Notes: generated by a model from the sequence alone, not told the origin. 64,000 nucleotides of DNA from Chloroflexota bacterium (GCA_038040195.1 JBBPIR010000001.1:207661-271660); one strand, 5' to 3'. Positions 1 to 8,124 are shown, counted from the first letter of the stretch. Made by a program: numbers and translations.

Positions 1-180
1 TCCATTCTCCAGGGCACTGACGTAGGCCGGTGTGAAGCGCGGTTCGGCGAGCCCTCGCTGCGTGAGCTTGGCCGCGGTCCGCAGTCGACGCACATTCGCG
101 CCGATGGCCCGTGCCAATGGCCGGTTGTCGACCACGTTGATCACCCGAGCCTTGCGCTGGGTGGACCGGGGAGACCCCAT
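1..180 (-). CDS. XRE-family HTH regulator, N-terminal 60 residues only (gene runs off the left edge)
   Basis: The reverse strand gives 60 codons from ATG (178-180) with no stop before the window ends. Residues about 22-60 form an XRE/Cro helix-turn-helix: an LARAIGANVRRLR first helix, the LTQRGLAE turn region and the AYVSALENG recognition helix typical of the family. Proteins that start this way in related bacteria often continue into TPR repeats, but that part lies outside the window, so the receptor half is an assumption. The gene is divergent from a small secreted-peptide gene at 352, with about 170 bp between them. A TATAGT box ends 7 nt before the start codon and there is no Shine-Dalgarno sequence, so the transcript is probably leaderless. 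Confidence 0.8.
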   Translation of the reverse strand, partial: MGSPRSTQRKARVINVVDNRPLARAIGANVRRLRTAAKLTQRGLAEPRFTPAYVSALENG

Positions 181-187
181 CGACGCC

Positions 188-193
188 ACTATA
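188..193 (-). promoter_or_regulatory. -10 box (TATAGT) of the XRE gene, leaderless type
   Basis: On the reverse strand TATAGT ends 7 nt upstream of the ATG, which puts the transcription start at or next to the start codon. No convincing -35 element is visible. Confidence 0.45.
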
Positions 194-246
194 CCGCCAC
201 TTGATTGCACGTCTGCCCCGCGCCCATCTCCAGACTATAGAAATAC

Positions 247-276
247 TTGACACCGCCCGAATCATCCCCATACGCT
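247..276 (+). promoter_or_regulatory. Candidate promoter for the secreted-peptide gene
   Basis: A perfect TTGACA (247-252) is followed after 18 bp by TACGCT (271-276). It would give a leader of about 70 nt before the ATG at 352, which is preceded by a good ribosome-binding site. The -10 is a weak match. Confidence 0.4.
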
Positions 277-351
277 GCCGCAGAGTGGTCGCCTGAGCGA
301 CCCCTCGAATCGGGGGCCGGGCCACGAGGCGCGCCGGGAAGGAGCCCGCCC

Positions 352-471
352 ATGGTCACCAGGATCCGGAAGATCCGTGCCATTGTCTTTGCGTGGTCAC
401 TTGCTGTGCTCATGGCGTTGGCCTCCGTGGCCACCGTCCTGGCTGACAACGGAAAGGGCAGCTGGCCATAA
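352..471 (+). CDS. 39-aa secreted peptide precursor (possible signalling peptide)
   Basis: The ATG at 352 has a strong Shine-Dalgarno (GGGAAGGAG, 336-344) 7 nt upstream. The product is a signal peptide with almost nothing after it: a basic start (MVTRIRKIR), a hydrophobic core of about 20 residues and a V-L-A cleavage site at residues 29-31, leaving a mature peptide of only eight residues, DNGKGSWP. That layout (XRE regulator plus divergent short exported propeptide) matches Gram-positive RRNPP quorum-sensing pairs such as Rgg/SHP or PlcR/PapR. The function is inferred from layout only. It could instead be a decayed secreted protein or a chance frame, though the ribosome-binding site argues against chance. 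Confidence 0.55.
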   Translation: MVTRIRKIRAIVFAWSLAVLMALASVATVLADNGKGSWP

Positions 472-535
472 ACCGGCACCCAAACCACGAGTTGATCCCC
501 GCCCAATAGCAGCGGCGCGCGGCCCGGCCCCTCCT

Positions 536-814
536 TCAGCATGTTGGGAGGTTCTCGAGGTTATTCGTGGGGGTGTGGTCCGGCGCGGTCGTGAGGTACG
601 GGAACGTGAGACAGCCCTGGACCGGGCAGTAGGGAGCCTTGTGGATCCGCGCGTGTGTGCCTTCGGCTTCTGACCACCACTCTTCTCCAGCGTCGATCGC
701 GCTCGCCACGTCCTGACGCGAGAAGTACGTGCCCTCGGCCGTGCACACGCCCGCAATGTGCTCGTGCTTCCCCTCGGGCGCCTGGACCATCCTGACCCGC
801 GTCACGACAGGCAT
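536..814 (-). CDS. DUF3892-like small protein (92 aa)
   Basis: The product starts VVTRVRM and continues with a KHEHIAGV segment, then YFSRQDVASAIDAG. This is the beta-strand, HEHI and helix pattern of DUF3892 proteins, small domains of unknown function often found in accessory regions. A CPVQGC segment near the C-terminus could bind a metal. The ATG start (812-814) has only a weak G-rich sequence upstream. It stands alone, divergent from nothing obvious, between the peptide gene and a small membrane-protein gene. Confidence 0.6.
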   Translation of the reverse strand: MPVVTRVRMVQAPEGKHEHIAGVCTAEGTYFSRQDVASAIDAGEEWWSEAEGTHARIHKAPYCPVQGCLTFPYLTTAPDHTPTNNLENLPTC

Positions 815-1037
815 CAGCTACCCCCGCATCCATCCAGAGCCCCCGGAGTTCCCTGGAGTTCGTCGAGGTACAGTATCATCAATATTGACACGCGGGATCG
901 GCCAAGGTGCGCCCAGACTATGGACCAGTCGGGCACCGCCAGCAGCGTTGACCCTCCTCAAAGGCCGGGAAGGCTGGTCGCAGTGGCGCCAGAGCGATGT
1001 CGATGCCTCATTCGAAGGAATCGGAGGGACGAGTCAG

Positions 1038-1409
1038 ATGGCTACCGAATCAATCTCCCCCGAAGAGGTGCAACCAGGCGACAACTGTTCGTTTGCTCGT
1101 GACCGCCATGCCAACAAGCTAATGTGGCTGAATCTCTGGACGATCTTGTTGTTCGTGTTGGGCGCGGCAGTCGTGCTGCTCCTGATCGTGGCACTTGTCC
1201 TCTTCTTCCGTCAGGACCTGGCCTCCGGAGCCATCAGCGTTGCAGGCAGTGCAGTGAGCGGACTCGGAGCCGGGTACGTGATTGGACAGCGAAAGGTCGC
1301 AAAAGAAGAGGAAGAAACCGCTGACCGGATAGCTCGTCGTGAATGCAAGGACGTGCCTGCGTCGCCAGGCACACGAAATACTCGCGTGCGGCCGCTGGGG
1401 CTCGGCTGA
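1038..1409 (+). CDS. Small two-helix membrane protein, function unknown (123 aa)
   Basis: The start chosen is the ATG at 1038, preceded by GGAGGG (1023-1028); the frame is open further upstream but without any start signal. Residues about 29-57 are a long hydrophobic helix (LWTILLFVLGAAVVLLLIVA). A second, Gly/Ala-rich segment follows (GAISVAGSAVSGLGAGYVIG), then a charged KVAKEEEE tail. The layout recalls the short two-helix membrane modules attached to conflict-system effectors, but I do not recognise a family. It lies in the defence-type island. Confidence 0.6.
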   Translation: MATESISPEEVQPGDNCSFARDRHANKLMWLNLWTILLFVLGAAVVLLLIVALVLFFRQDLASGAISVAGSAVSGLGAGYVIGQRKVAKEEEETADRIARRECKDVPASPGTRNTRVRPLGLG

Positions 1410-1597
1410 CGCCCAGCGACTGGGCGCGAACCTAGGAAGGCGCGGTGAGGATCTCGGGTCGTGCCGTCCGCTTCTCGTGCTGCTTGCGGCCATACTTGCT
1501 GGTGATGGTGAAACGTGAGACCCGCCGATCCCCGGTGGGTCCTTGCCGCCGCTGCTAGGCTCTGCCCAAACACCCGCAGGCCCACGCGGGGGAACCG

Positions 1598-1799
1598 ATG
1601 ACCGAGCTCGCCACCAACGTCCTCTACTACGGCCGACAACCTGGACATCCTGCGCCGCTACCTGCCCGACGCCAGCGTCGACCTGATCTACCTCGACCCC
1701 CCGTTCAACTCGAACCGCCACTCCAACGTCATCTTCAAGGACGAGCCCGGCAACCCGACCGATGCCCAGCTCCTCATCGTCGATGACACGTGGCACTAG
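1598..1799 (+). pseudogene. Relic of an adenine-specific DNA methyltransferase (N-terminal fragment, frameshifted)
   Basis: The first 12 codons read MTELATNVLYYG. After an apparent one-base insertion near 1634 the reading continues in the next frame as DNLDILRRYLPDAS, then LIYLDPPFNSNR, the catalytic DPPF motif region of beta-type N6-adenine methyltransferases of restriction-modification systems. The frame ends in TAG (1797-1799) just after the DDTWH segment, where intact relatives continue for several hundred residues; no recognisable remainder follows. It is a dead, truncated gene. Confidence 0.75.
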
Positions 1800-1908
1800 C
1801 GTGGAGCCCATGTCGACGAGATCGAACATCCCGCACCTGGTGAATTGGGCCCCTATTGGCGCTTCCTTGGCAATCACAATCGGAAGCGCGTAGTCGAACG
1901 GAGGACCA

Positions 1909-2967
1909 ATGGCGGATCTGCGGATGACTCTTGAGGTAGTTCGATCGCGGGTCGAGCAGCACTCGGGCAAGGGGATCGGCGAGCAGAACACCAAAGCTGT
2001 CCTCATCAATCCCATCCTTCGAGCTTTGGGATGGGACCTGGAGGATCTTGAGGAGGTAGTCCTGGAGTACAAGCGTAAAGCCATGGACAACCCGGTGGAC
2101 TACGCCCTCATGCTGCAGAGGACTCCTCGGATGTTTATCGAGGCTAAACCCCTCGACGGCAACCTGAACGATCCGAAGTGGGTTGGCCAAATCATGGCCT
2201 ACGCCACTGTCGCTGGGGTTCAGTGGGTTGCTCTCACGGACGGGAATGAGTACCGCATCTACAACTCGCACGCGCCGGTCCCAGTTGAGGAAAAGCTGTT
2301 CAAGAAGGTCCAGTTGTCAGATGACGACGTGGCCGAGACGCTGCAGCTGCTGTCGAAGGACCGGATGCAGCAGGGGCTAATCGGAGCGTTGTGGCATGCG
2401 CACTTCGTTGACGAACAGGTGCAGTCCGGAATGAACCGCCTTTTGAAGCCCGAGCCAACTCCTGGCCTTATCCGGCTAGTCCGGACGAAGGCGCCAAACC
2501 TTGGACCCGCCGAGATTCGGGACGGATTGGCACGCATGCAAGTCCGATTCGACTTCCCATCACCACCCAGTGCGCCTGTCGCACCTCCGTCGTCGGGCGC
2601 TCCCGCCAAGTTCCCAAACAAGAAAGCTCCCTTGAAGGTTGGCACACCGTGGCGAGACATGACTATGACCGACCTGTTCGCGGAAGGGCTCCTAAAGCCA
2701 CCTGTGGAACTTAAAAAGCACTACAAAGGGAAGCTCCTGACGGGACGCATTGAGCTGGACGGCCAAGTGTCTTTCGGCGGCAAACGATATCAATCGCTAT
2801 CTGTCGCGGCAGGTCAGGCTAGGCGGACAGTCATCGGGAGTCCGCAGGGTCGCGTCTATCCGCAGACCAATGGGTGGACCTTCTGGCATTTCCTCGACTA
2901 CAACGGCAGGTGGGAGGAGCTCGACCAATTACGGCGTCGGCTGTGGGCTAAGAAGCAGCAATCATGA
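1909..2967 (+). CDS. HsdR_N-type nuclease domain fused to a RAMA domain
   Basis: The ATG is preceded by GGAGGA a few bases upstream. Residues about 10-140 resemble the N-terminal nuclease domain of type I restriction subunits: D64 in VDYAL, E78 and K80 in FIEAKPL, and a GQIMAYA segment (Q94), giving a plausible PD-(D/E)xK site. After a proline-rich linker (about 215-240), residues about 250-350 form a RAMA domain (TDLFAEGLL, LTGRIELDG, WTFWHFLD), a module linked to reading or handling modified DNA. No helicase or translocase part is present. It lies 67 nt upstream of the SMC/SIR2 operon on the same strand and could belong to it. Confidence 0.75.
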   Translation: MADLRMTLEVVRSRVEQHSGKGIGEQNTKAVLINPILRALGWDLEDLEEVVLEYKRKAMDNPVDYALMLQRTPRMFIEAKPLDGNLNDPKWVGQIMAYATVAGVQWVALTDGNEYRIYNSHAPVPVEEKLFKKVQLSDDDVAETLQLLSKDRMQQGLIGALWHAHFVDEQVQSGMNRLLKPEPTPGLIRLVRTKAPNLGPAEIRDGLARMQVRFDFPSPPSAPVAPPSSGAPAKFPNKKAPLKVGTPWRDMTMTDLFAEGLLKPPVELKKHYKGKLLTGRIELDGQVSFGGKRYQSLSVAAGQARRTVIGSPQGRVYPQTNGWTFWHFLDYNGRWEELDQLRRRLWAKKQQS

Positions 2968-3034
2968 TCGGCTGGCGGTGGTCCGATCCGCTCAGCGAGG
3001 ACAACTCGCGGTCCAGGAAAGGAACCCTAGTTCT

Positions 3035-3202
3035 ATGGATATGACAGCCAGCGAGCGGGAGCGATTGGACGAGCTTCTCAAGTTCTTGGGTGACAACGAG
3101 ATTGAGAAGGACAGCCGGGCGCTCATTCAGTTCCTCCTAGATCTAAAGGATACGGACGTCGCGGGTGAGGCCTTAGAGCGTGCGCTTCCAATTCGCGACT
3201 GA
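3035..3202 (+). CDS. 55-aa charged helical protein, first gene of the SMC/SIR2 operon
   Basis: The frame starts MDMTASERERLDELLKFLGD; ATG codons at 3035 and 3041 are both possible, with AGGAAAGGAA about 12-20 nt upstream. The product is short, acidic and predicted helical, with no recognised family. Its 3' end overlaps the GTG start of the SMC-like gene by 23 nt, which implies translational coupling. ABC-3C and Lamassu systems carry a small middle component with their SMC ATPase; this protein is a possible, very reduced counterpart, but no sequence motif proves that. Confidence 0.55.
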   Translation: MDMTASERERLDELLKFLGDNEIEKDSRALIQFLLDLKDTDVAGEALERALPIRD

Positions 3203-5564
3203 CCCGAACGCGCGCATCCGACCGATACCGGAGTTACCTGACTTTCCAGTCAGTCGGATCGAGGGCCGAAACGGCATAGGAAAGAGCCTGGCAATCAGGC
3301 TCCTCCAGTTGGTGACGGGAGATCAACCCTATTTGACCATGCCTGCTGCATGGAACTCGCTCAAACATGGACTGGCGCCTTTCGAGTTGGTGGTGACCAG
3401 CCTTCGTGGCGCTTCAGAAATTCGCTGTCGCGTCGATCCCGGGCGATGGCCAGAGAATGTGGAGGCAGTCGGTGATTGGGTCGCGGATTACCTCATCGAC
3501 GGGCGCGCGGCCACGCTGAACGATGTCCGAGCCCTTCTGACTGTCTACCGAATTGCCGGCGACGAATCGCTGCTAGAGACCATTTCGGCTCGCATAACGG
3601 AAGACGCAGCACTTACGAGCCGGGTTGGCGGGTTGATTCGATCACGGGCAGACGCGGTGGATGTGTTGCTTGGCGGTGCGGCCTTCGAGATCGAACGTGC
3701 AAATCCACGCCACTACCTCGAGCTAGTACGACTGCTGGCAACCGAGGATCGGGAACTGAGCGCGCTGCGCGGAAAAGTCGAGCGAGCTAAAGCACAACAC
3801 GACCAACTCGCCCGTGCGCGACAGTTATTGGCTGACTTGGAGGCCACCGAGGCTGAAGGCCCAGAGCTTGACGCGGCGATTGAGGTACACGACCGACGGA
3901 TCGCGGAGTTGCGGAAGCGTGTTGAAGATCTGGACACAAAGAGAAGCAGATTCCAGGCATCCCTCTATCACGTAGAGGAACTCCAGACCCAGGCGAAGAA
4001 AGCAGCCACCTCCGCCAAGGCTGCTGCTACCCGACTCCGCAACCTCCGAGTGACGGTCCAGCAGATGTGTGCCGAGCTTGCGGTGCCATCCGATGCCGTC
4101 GCTGTTCTGGAGCACTCCGCAGCGGCGCGCAGTGACTTGATAGAAGCGGTTCGGGAGCGGGGTGAGATCGACGCAACACCCAAAGTGCTGCACGTGGTAA
4201 GAGCCCTGGGAATCGAGCTGAAATCGGCGCTGGACAGAGGGATTGGGGACCGCGAGGTCGCTGAGCTCTCCGACGCGAGGACCGTGTCCGCCGCTGAGCT
4301 TCGTGACGGAGTGACACTCGTTCGCCGAAAGCTCATCGGACAGCCGCCACCAGAGGAAGCGAAGCGCCTGGATGAGACGATCATCGCGCTGCGCAAGCGC
4401 CGCGATGCATTGGACGATCTACGGGGCAAGATCTTGGCATCGGGACGTGCGGAGAAGGCCCTTGAGAAGCACGAGAAGAGACTGGCGGAATTGCAAGGTG
4501 AACTCGACGCCCGGGACGCCGAGCGCCTGATCGTCCTCACGAGAGAACTGGAGAAGGCGCGCTCCGAACAGATCGAGGCCGAAATTGGCCGGGCCGACCT
4601 TATTCGGCGGCGAGCGATGCTTGCTGGAGGTCGCTCTAGGACTGACTTGCGCCGAGAACTGAGGAAACTGCTCGAACGGCCAAAGATGCCCCGGCAGGAT
4701 CAACTGAATCGAGCGTTTCTAGTGGCATCGAGCGAATGGGAGACCCACCGAACCGAACTGGATGTGCGGTTGGCCGCGATGGATTCGCTGTCGGAAGAGC
4801 GATCCACCGTAGAGGAAGAGATGCGCACCCTATTACGCCGCCTTACCGTGGGTGACGAATACGGATGGCTGCGCGCCCGCTGGTCGACCACGAAACTTGC
4901 AGAAGACGACTTACTCACCGCGGCTACGAGCGTCGATCGCCTCGCCGACGCGATCGAACGCGCGAGAAACGCGGTCAGCGGTGCGGCAGCGGCCGTTCAG
5001 TCGCTGGGCCCCCCATTGGAGATCATGGCGACAGCGGTCTTAAGCGGCCAACGACCAAGTGCCCGCGTTGCTGAGATTGACGACCGTATTCAGGCACTAC
5101 GCCCATGGTATGAGCTGAGTTTCGGCGACCACTTCCGAGAGCCGGCAATTCAAGCGGCGCTCTTCGAGAGTGGCGAATTCGTCAGACTTGACCTCGGTTA
5201 CCCCAGCGTGACTTGGAGAACAGAGGACGGCCAGGAGCAGTCCAGGCCGCTGGAGGCTTTTTCGAGTGGCGAGCGTGTCTTTGCATACACGTTGGCGCGA
5301 CTAGTGTCGTTCGCGCGTCCCCGAGCGGCGAATACCCTTATCGTTCTCGACGAATTCGGCGCCTTTGTAGCAGGTGACCGATTCTCTCGTCTTGAGCGGT
5401 ACCTGCACCGAAGGGTGCTTGGGCAGATAGCCGACCAGGTGGCAGTCATCCTGCCGCTTAGAGTCGACTACGAATCGGTACCAGATCCGAGCCCCTCGGA
5501 CACGGGTCGCGCGATTGCGATACGCGAGCGAGGTTACTTCGCCGAGCCAGTGAGTGCCGGATGA
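3180..5564 (+). CDS. SMC/Rad50-like coiled-coil ATPase (794 aa)
   Basis: The GTG start overlaps the upstream gene. The protein has the split-ATPase plan of SMC/RecN/SbcC proteins: Walker A at residues 29-36 (GRNGIGKS); long charged coiled-coil stretches at about 185-290 and 390-490; then the ABC signature (FSSGE, 694-698) and Walker B (LIVLDEF, 720-726) near the C-terminus. Such ATPases sense or load on DNA ends or unusual DNA, and in defence systems act as the sensor that unleashes an effector. Its length suits a Lamassu LmuB-like or ABC-3C ATPase. Its stop overlaps the next ATG (ATGA). Confidence 0.85.
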   Translation: MRFQFATDPNARIRPIPELPDFPVSRIEGRNGIGKSLAIRLLQLVTGDQPYLTMPAAWNSLKHGLAPFELVVTSLRGASEIRCRVDPGRWPENVEAVGDWVADYLIDGRAATLNDVRALLTVYRIAGDESLLETISARITEDAALTSRVGGLIRSRADAVDVLLGGAAFEIERANPRHYLELVRLLATEDRELSALRGKVERAKAQHDQLARARQLLADLEATEAEGPELDAAIEVHDRRIAELRKRVEDLDTKRSRFQASLYHVEELQTQAKKAATSAKAAATRLRNLRVTVQQMCAELAVPSDAVAVLEHSAAARSDLIEAVRERGEIDATPKVLHVVRALGIELKSALDRGIGDREVAELSDARTVSAAELRDGVTLVRRKLIGQPPPEEAKRLDETIIALRKRRDALDDLRGKILASGRAEKALEKHEKRLAELQGELDARDAERLIVLTRELEKARSEQIEAEIGRADLIRRRAMLAGGRSRTDLRRELRKLLERPKMPRQDQLNRAFLVASSEWETHRTELDVRLAAMDSLSEERSTVEEEMRTLLRRLTVGDEYGWLRARWSTTKLAEDDLLTAATSVDRLADAIERARNAVSGAAAAVQSLGPPLEIMATAVLSGQRPSARVAEIDDRIQALRPWYELSFGDHFREPAIQAALFESGEFVRLDLGYPSVTWRTEDGQEQSRPLEAFSSGERVFAYTLARLVSFARPRAANTLIVLDEFGAFVAGDRFSRLERYLHRRVLGQIADQVAVILPLRVDYESVPDPSPSDTGRAIAIRERGYFAEPVSAG

Positions 5565-6547
5565 GCTTGCCCCGTCGACCGAGCGATCTTTTCGGTATTC
5601 CAACCGGCCTCGAACGCGAAGCGGCTGAACGGCTGCTGGTTGCGCTTACCGACGCCTGGATGGGTTTGGGAGCAGCCGTGCCGAGACAGGTCGACGAGGC
5701 CGTAGATTGGCTCTTCAAGCAGTATTTTGACCCGCTTGCGCGTGGAGCGAGGCTACGCAAGGCTCTGGAATCGATCCAGGCGCAAAGACGAGATGCGCCC
5801 TTCCTTACTGAACAGCTCGTAATGGACCTTGGCAACGGTCGAGGCCTCATCACTCCGGAAGGGCGAGTCGCAATGTGGGCGCTGCAAGAGAGCATCAGAC
5901 CGACAGGAAGCACTGTCGTCCTGCGAGACGACACCATTCTGGCTGCGGAAAGCTTCCTCCTTGACCGATACCGTGGTTATGGACGCGCTCGCCTTGAACA
6001 GGTAGTCCGCCTTGGGAAGGGCACGGGCAACCCAATGCTGCCTGCGGCAGCAGCAATACCGCTATTGCTGCTGGTCAATCGGTCCACCAGCCCGGAAAGG
6101 TCGCTACGCCGGCCTACGCAGGCGGATCAGCGGCAGGAACTTGACCAGGCCGTCGGCAAGATCGTCGCCGCTTTCGCCGAGGTAATAGACGAGTCAACAT
6201 CTCGGCGACATAGAGGGCGGAGTGCCGATCACATGTCCCTGTACGGTGGTTACCCGCTGACCGAGGCACGCCGCCGATTGGGTGCCCAGCTCTCGGAGGA
6301 TCCAGGTGACCTCTTTGTCCGCCCAGGGCAACAAGACGCAGTGCTGCGGTTCGTTGCGTCAGATCTGGCCCGACGCAGACTTCCGCCCGAACAGATAGCA
6401 CAAGCCTACGACGCACTGCTGGCAACTTATCGAGCCCAGATTCCCATATTGACCGCGCTACGAATTTCATTCGAACGCCCAGCCGATAGCAATGCCCTTC
6501 GCGCCCAACTACTGAACGAGTACCGCGAGGCGTGTCCAGCGTGTTAA
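5561..6547 (+). CDS. Unknown 328-aa protein, middle component of the SMC/SIR2 operon
   Basis: I do not recognise this family. The sequence is mostly helical, with a hydrophobic LPAAAAIPLLLLV patch around residues 160-175, no Cys/His cluster, no nucleotide-binding loop and no obvious catalytic motif. It is coupled on both sides: ATGA overlap with the SMC-like gene and a 16-nt overlap with the SIR2 gene. Its position suggests a bridging or kleisin-like subunit joining ATPase and effector, comparable in role to the middle component of ABC-3C systems, but larger. Confidence 0.7.
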   Translation: MSLPRRPSDLFGIPTGLEREAAERLLVALTDAWMGLGAAVPRQVDEAVDWLFKQYFDPLARGARLRKALESIQAQRRDAPFLTEQLVMDLGNGRGLITPEGRVAMWALQESIRPTGSTVVLRDDTILAAESFLLDRYRGYGRARLEQVVRLGKGTGNPMLPAAAAIPLLLLVNRSTSPERSLRRPTQADQRQELDQAVGKIVAAFAEVIDESTSRRHRGRSADHMSLYGGYPLTEARRRLGAQLSEDPGDLFVRPGQQDAVLRFVASDLARRRLPPEQIAQAYDALLATYRAQIPILTALRISFERPADSNALRAQLLNEYREACPAC

Positions 6548-8124
6548 CACGCTCGCTCCTCCAATTGCTTGACAACCTCTTGTCGGAGGCTGAAAACGAG
6601 GCGGGAGAGGTGCGGGTGGTCCCAGTGCTGGTTTCGGACCTTCCGTTCCATCTAGCCACGCTCCGGGCCATCATCCATCACGCTGGAGGCGTATTTCTCA
6701 ACGCCGAGGAAGCCGCGGAAGAGGGCGCCGACGGCCCAATCGACGCGAGAATCGCCGCCATTGTCGAGGCTGCCATCCGGATGCCACGTCCAGAAGGAGG
6801 TGAGCTAACCGTCCGAGTCGGGACGGACGACACCGGGCGGATCGCTGTCGAAGTGCAGGGCGCTACAGACGAAGTGCTCCCGCCAGGCTTAGCCACTCTC
6901 CGTGGCGTTGCGACCGCAGTTCTCGATAGGCGCCTTCAATCAGCGACGATCGGGGCCATCGCATATGGGGAAGCGGATCTGGAGCCAGCTGGTCAGATCG
7001 CGGCCTGGAGCCTGTTGACTGAGCAGCTCCCGCGGCAGCCATTGGGCAGCCTTCGCACGCTCGTGATCTTCTTGGGGGTGGGCCAAGTAGAGTATCGGCG
7101 ACATCTTGGTGGTGACGTTGCCGCACGCTACCGGCTAAATAGCGCTGGCTGGTCTAGGCGCAACTCCCGGGCGGTGAGTGTCAACGCTGTCGTCCACACA
7201 ACGAACAATCAAGCCCCTTGGAACGTTTTCTTCCTCGGCGCCGGATTTGCCGCTTCGTCTGAGCTCCCTCTCGGCGATGAGTTGCGCGACCATGCACTGG
7301 CCGATCTGCTTGGTGACGATGGTTCGGCAACCGCAGTAGGCCTTGCCGAGAGGTTCCACACCCAACTCGTTGAGAACGATCGTCTGCTCGTCGAGGAGCG
7401 AGCGATGCCCCGCCGGCAGTTCGTCGACCAGCTAACGGCAGAGCGGGTCCTGCGTGAGGAGCGCCGGTGGCACCAGCCGGCTGCTATGCCGACACTCATA
7501 TATTTTCGGGATCGCAACGATACGGCGGTCGCAGACCGCGGTGAAGCTGTCCGTATGCTAGGGGAATGGCTCCGATCAGACCGCACGCCGCCTAGGTTGG
7601 TGCTTGTAACGGTCAACTTCGACACGCTAATTGAGGCCGAGGCCGGAGACATGGTCGAAGTATTTGCGACCGAGGCCAGGTTTGCCACTTGTGGAGACTA
7701 TCTAACCGAATACCGAGCAAACGGCGGGCCCATTCCGTTGCTGAAGCTGCATGGGACGATAACTGATCCCCCTTCGGTCGTTGCAAATGTGGATGAAACG
7801 GTGCTAGGGCTCACAGCGTCTCGCCAGTCGTCACTACGAAGGCTCGCGGAACCCGCCGATGATCTTTCCCCCTGGACCTACGTTGGCTACAGCATGCGGG
7901 ACCTCGATATCGTCCCCGTTCTGCGTGAGTTGGGATTCGCTGAAACCGTCGAAGAGAGGTGGGTAAGCCCGTTCCCAGACGAGAATGCCCGCCGTTTTGC
8001 CGAGGTTTATCGCTCTGACATTTGGATGCGGAATCAGCGCGCGAACTTCAGCGAGCGGACTATTGCTTTGAGCGCCGACGCCTTCTTCACCCGCCTGTCA
8101 GAACTCAGCCACGAAGGACAATGA
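6532..8124 (+). CDS. SIR2-like protein, probable NAD+-consuming effector (530 aa)
   Basis: A GTG start at 6532 (another GTG at 6541) overlaps the preceding gene. Residues about 228-465 carry the SIR2-like pattern of defence NADases: the nucleotide loop FFLGAGFA (233-240), TVNFDTLIE with the candidate catalytic Asn362, LLKLHG with candidate catalytic His407, and VGYSMRDLDI (451-460). The first 225 residues match nothing I know. In Thoeris ThsA, Dsr and Lamassu-Sir2 the NADase domain is N-terminal; here it follows a long N-terminal region. Its 3' end overlaps the convergent methyltransferase by 20 bp. Expected action: NAD+ depletion and abortive infection once the SMC sensor is triggered. Confidence 0.8.
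   Translation: MSSVLTRSLLQLLDNLLSEAENEAGEVRVVPVLVSDLPFHLATLRAIIHHAGGVFLNAEEAAEEGADGPIDARIAAIVEAAIRMPRPEGGELTVRVGTDDTGRIAVEVQGATDEVLPPGLATLRGVATAVLDRRLQSATIGAIAYGEADLEPAGQIAAWSLLTEQLPRQPLGSLRTLVIFLGVGQVEYRRHLGGDVAARYRLNSAGWSRRNSRAVSVNAVVHTTNNQAPWNVFFLGAGFAASSELPLGDELRDHALADLLGDDGSATAVGLAERFHTQLVENDRLLVEERAMPRRQFVDQLTAERVLREERRWHQPAAMPTLIYFRDRNDTAVADRGEAVRMLGEWLRSDRTPPRLVLVTVNFDTLIEAEAGDMVEVFATEARFATCGDYLTEYRANGGPIPLLKLHGTITDPPSVVANVDETVLGLTASRQSSLRRLAEPADDLSPWTYVGYSMRDLDIVPVLRELGFAETVEERWVSPFPDENARRFAEVYRSDIWMRNQRANFSERTIALSADAFFTRLSELSHEGQ

Noticed and set aside
1437-1530. Short reverse-strand reading frame ending TARPEILTAPS
   Set aside because: It looks protein-like but has an in-frame stop just upstream and no start or family; at most a fragment of a lost gene, not strong enough to list.
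3035-8124. Assignment to Wadjet (JetABCD) or to a typical Lamassu-Sir2 system
   Set aside because: Wadjet would need a much longer SMC protein and a topoisomerase-like nuclease. A typical Lamassu has an N-terminal effector domain and a single small LmuC; neither fits.
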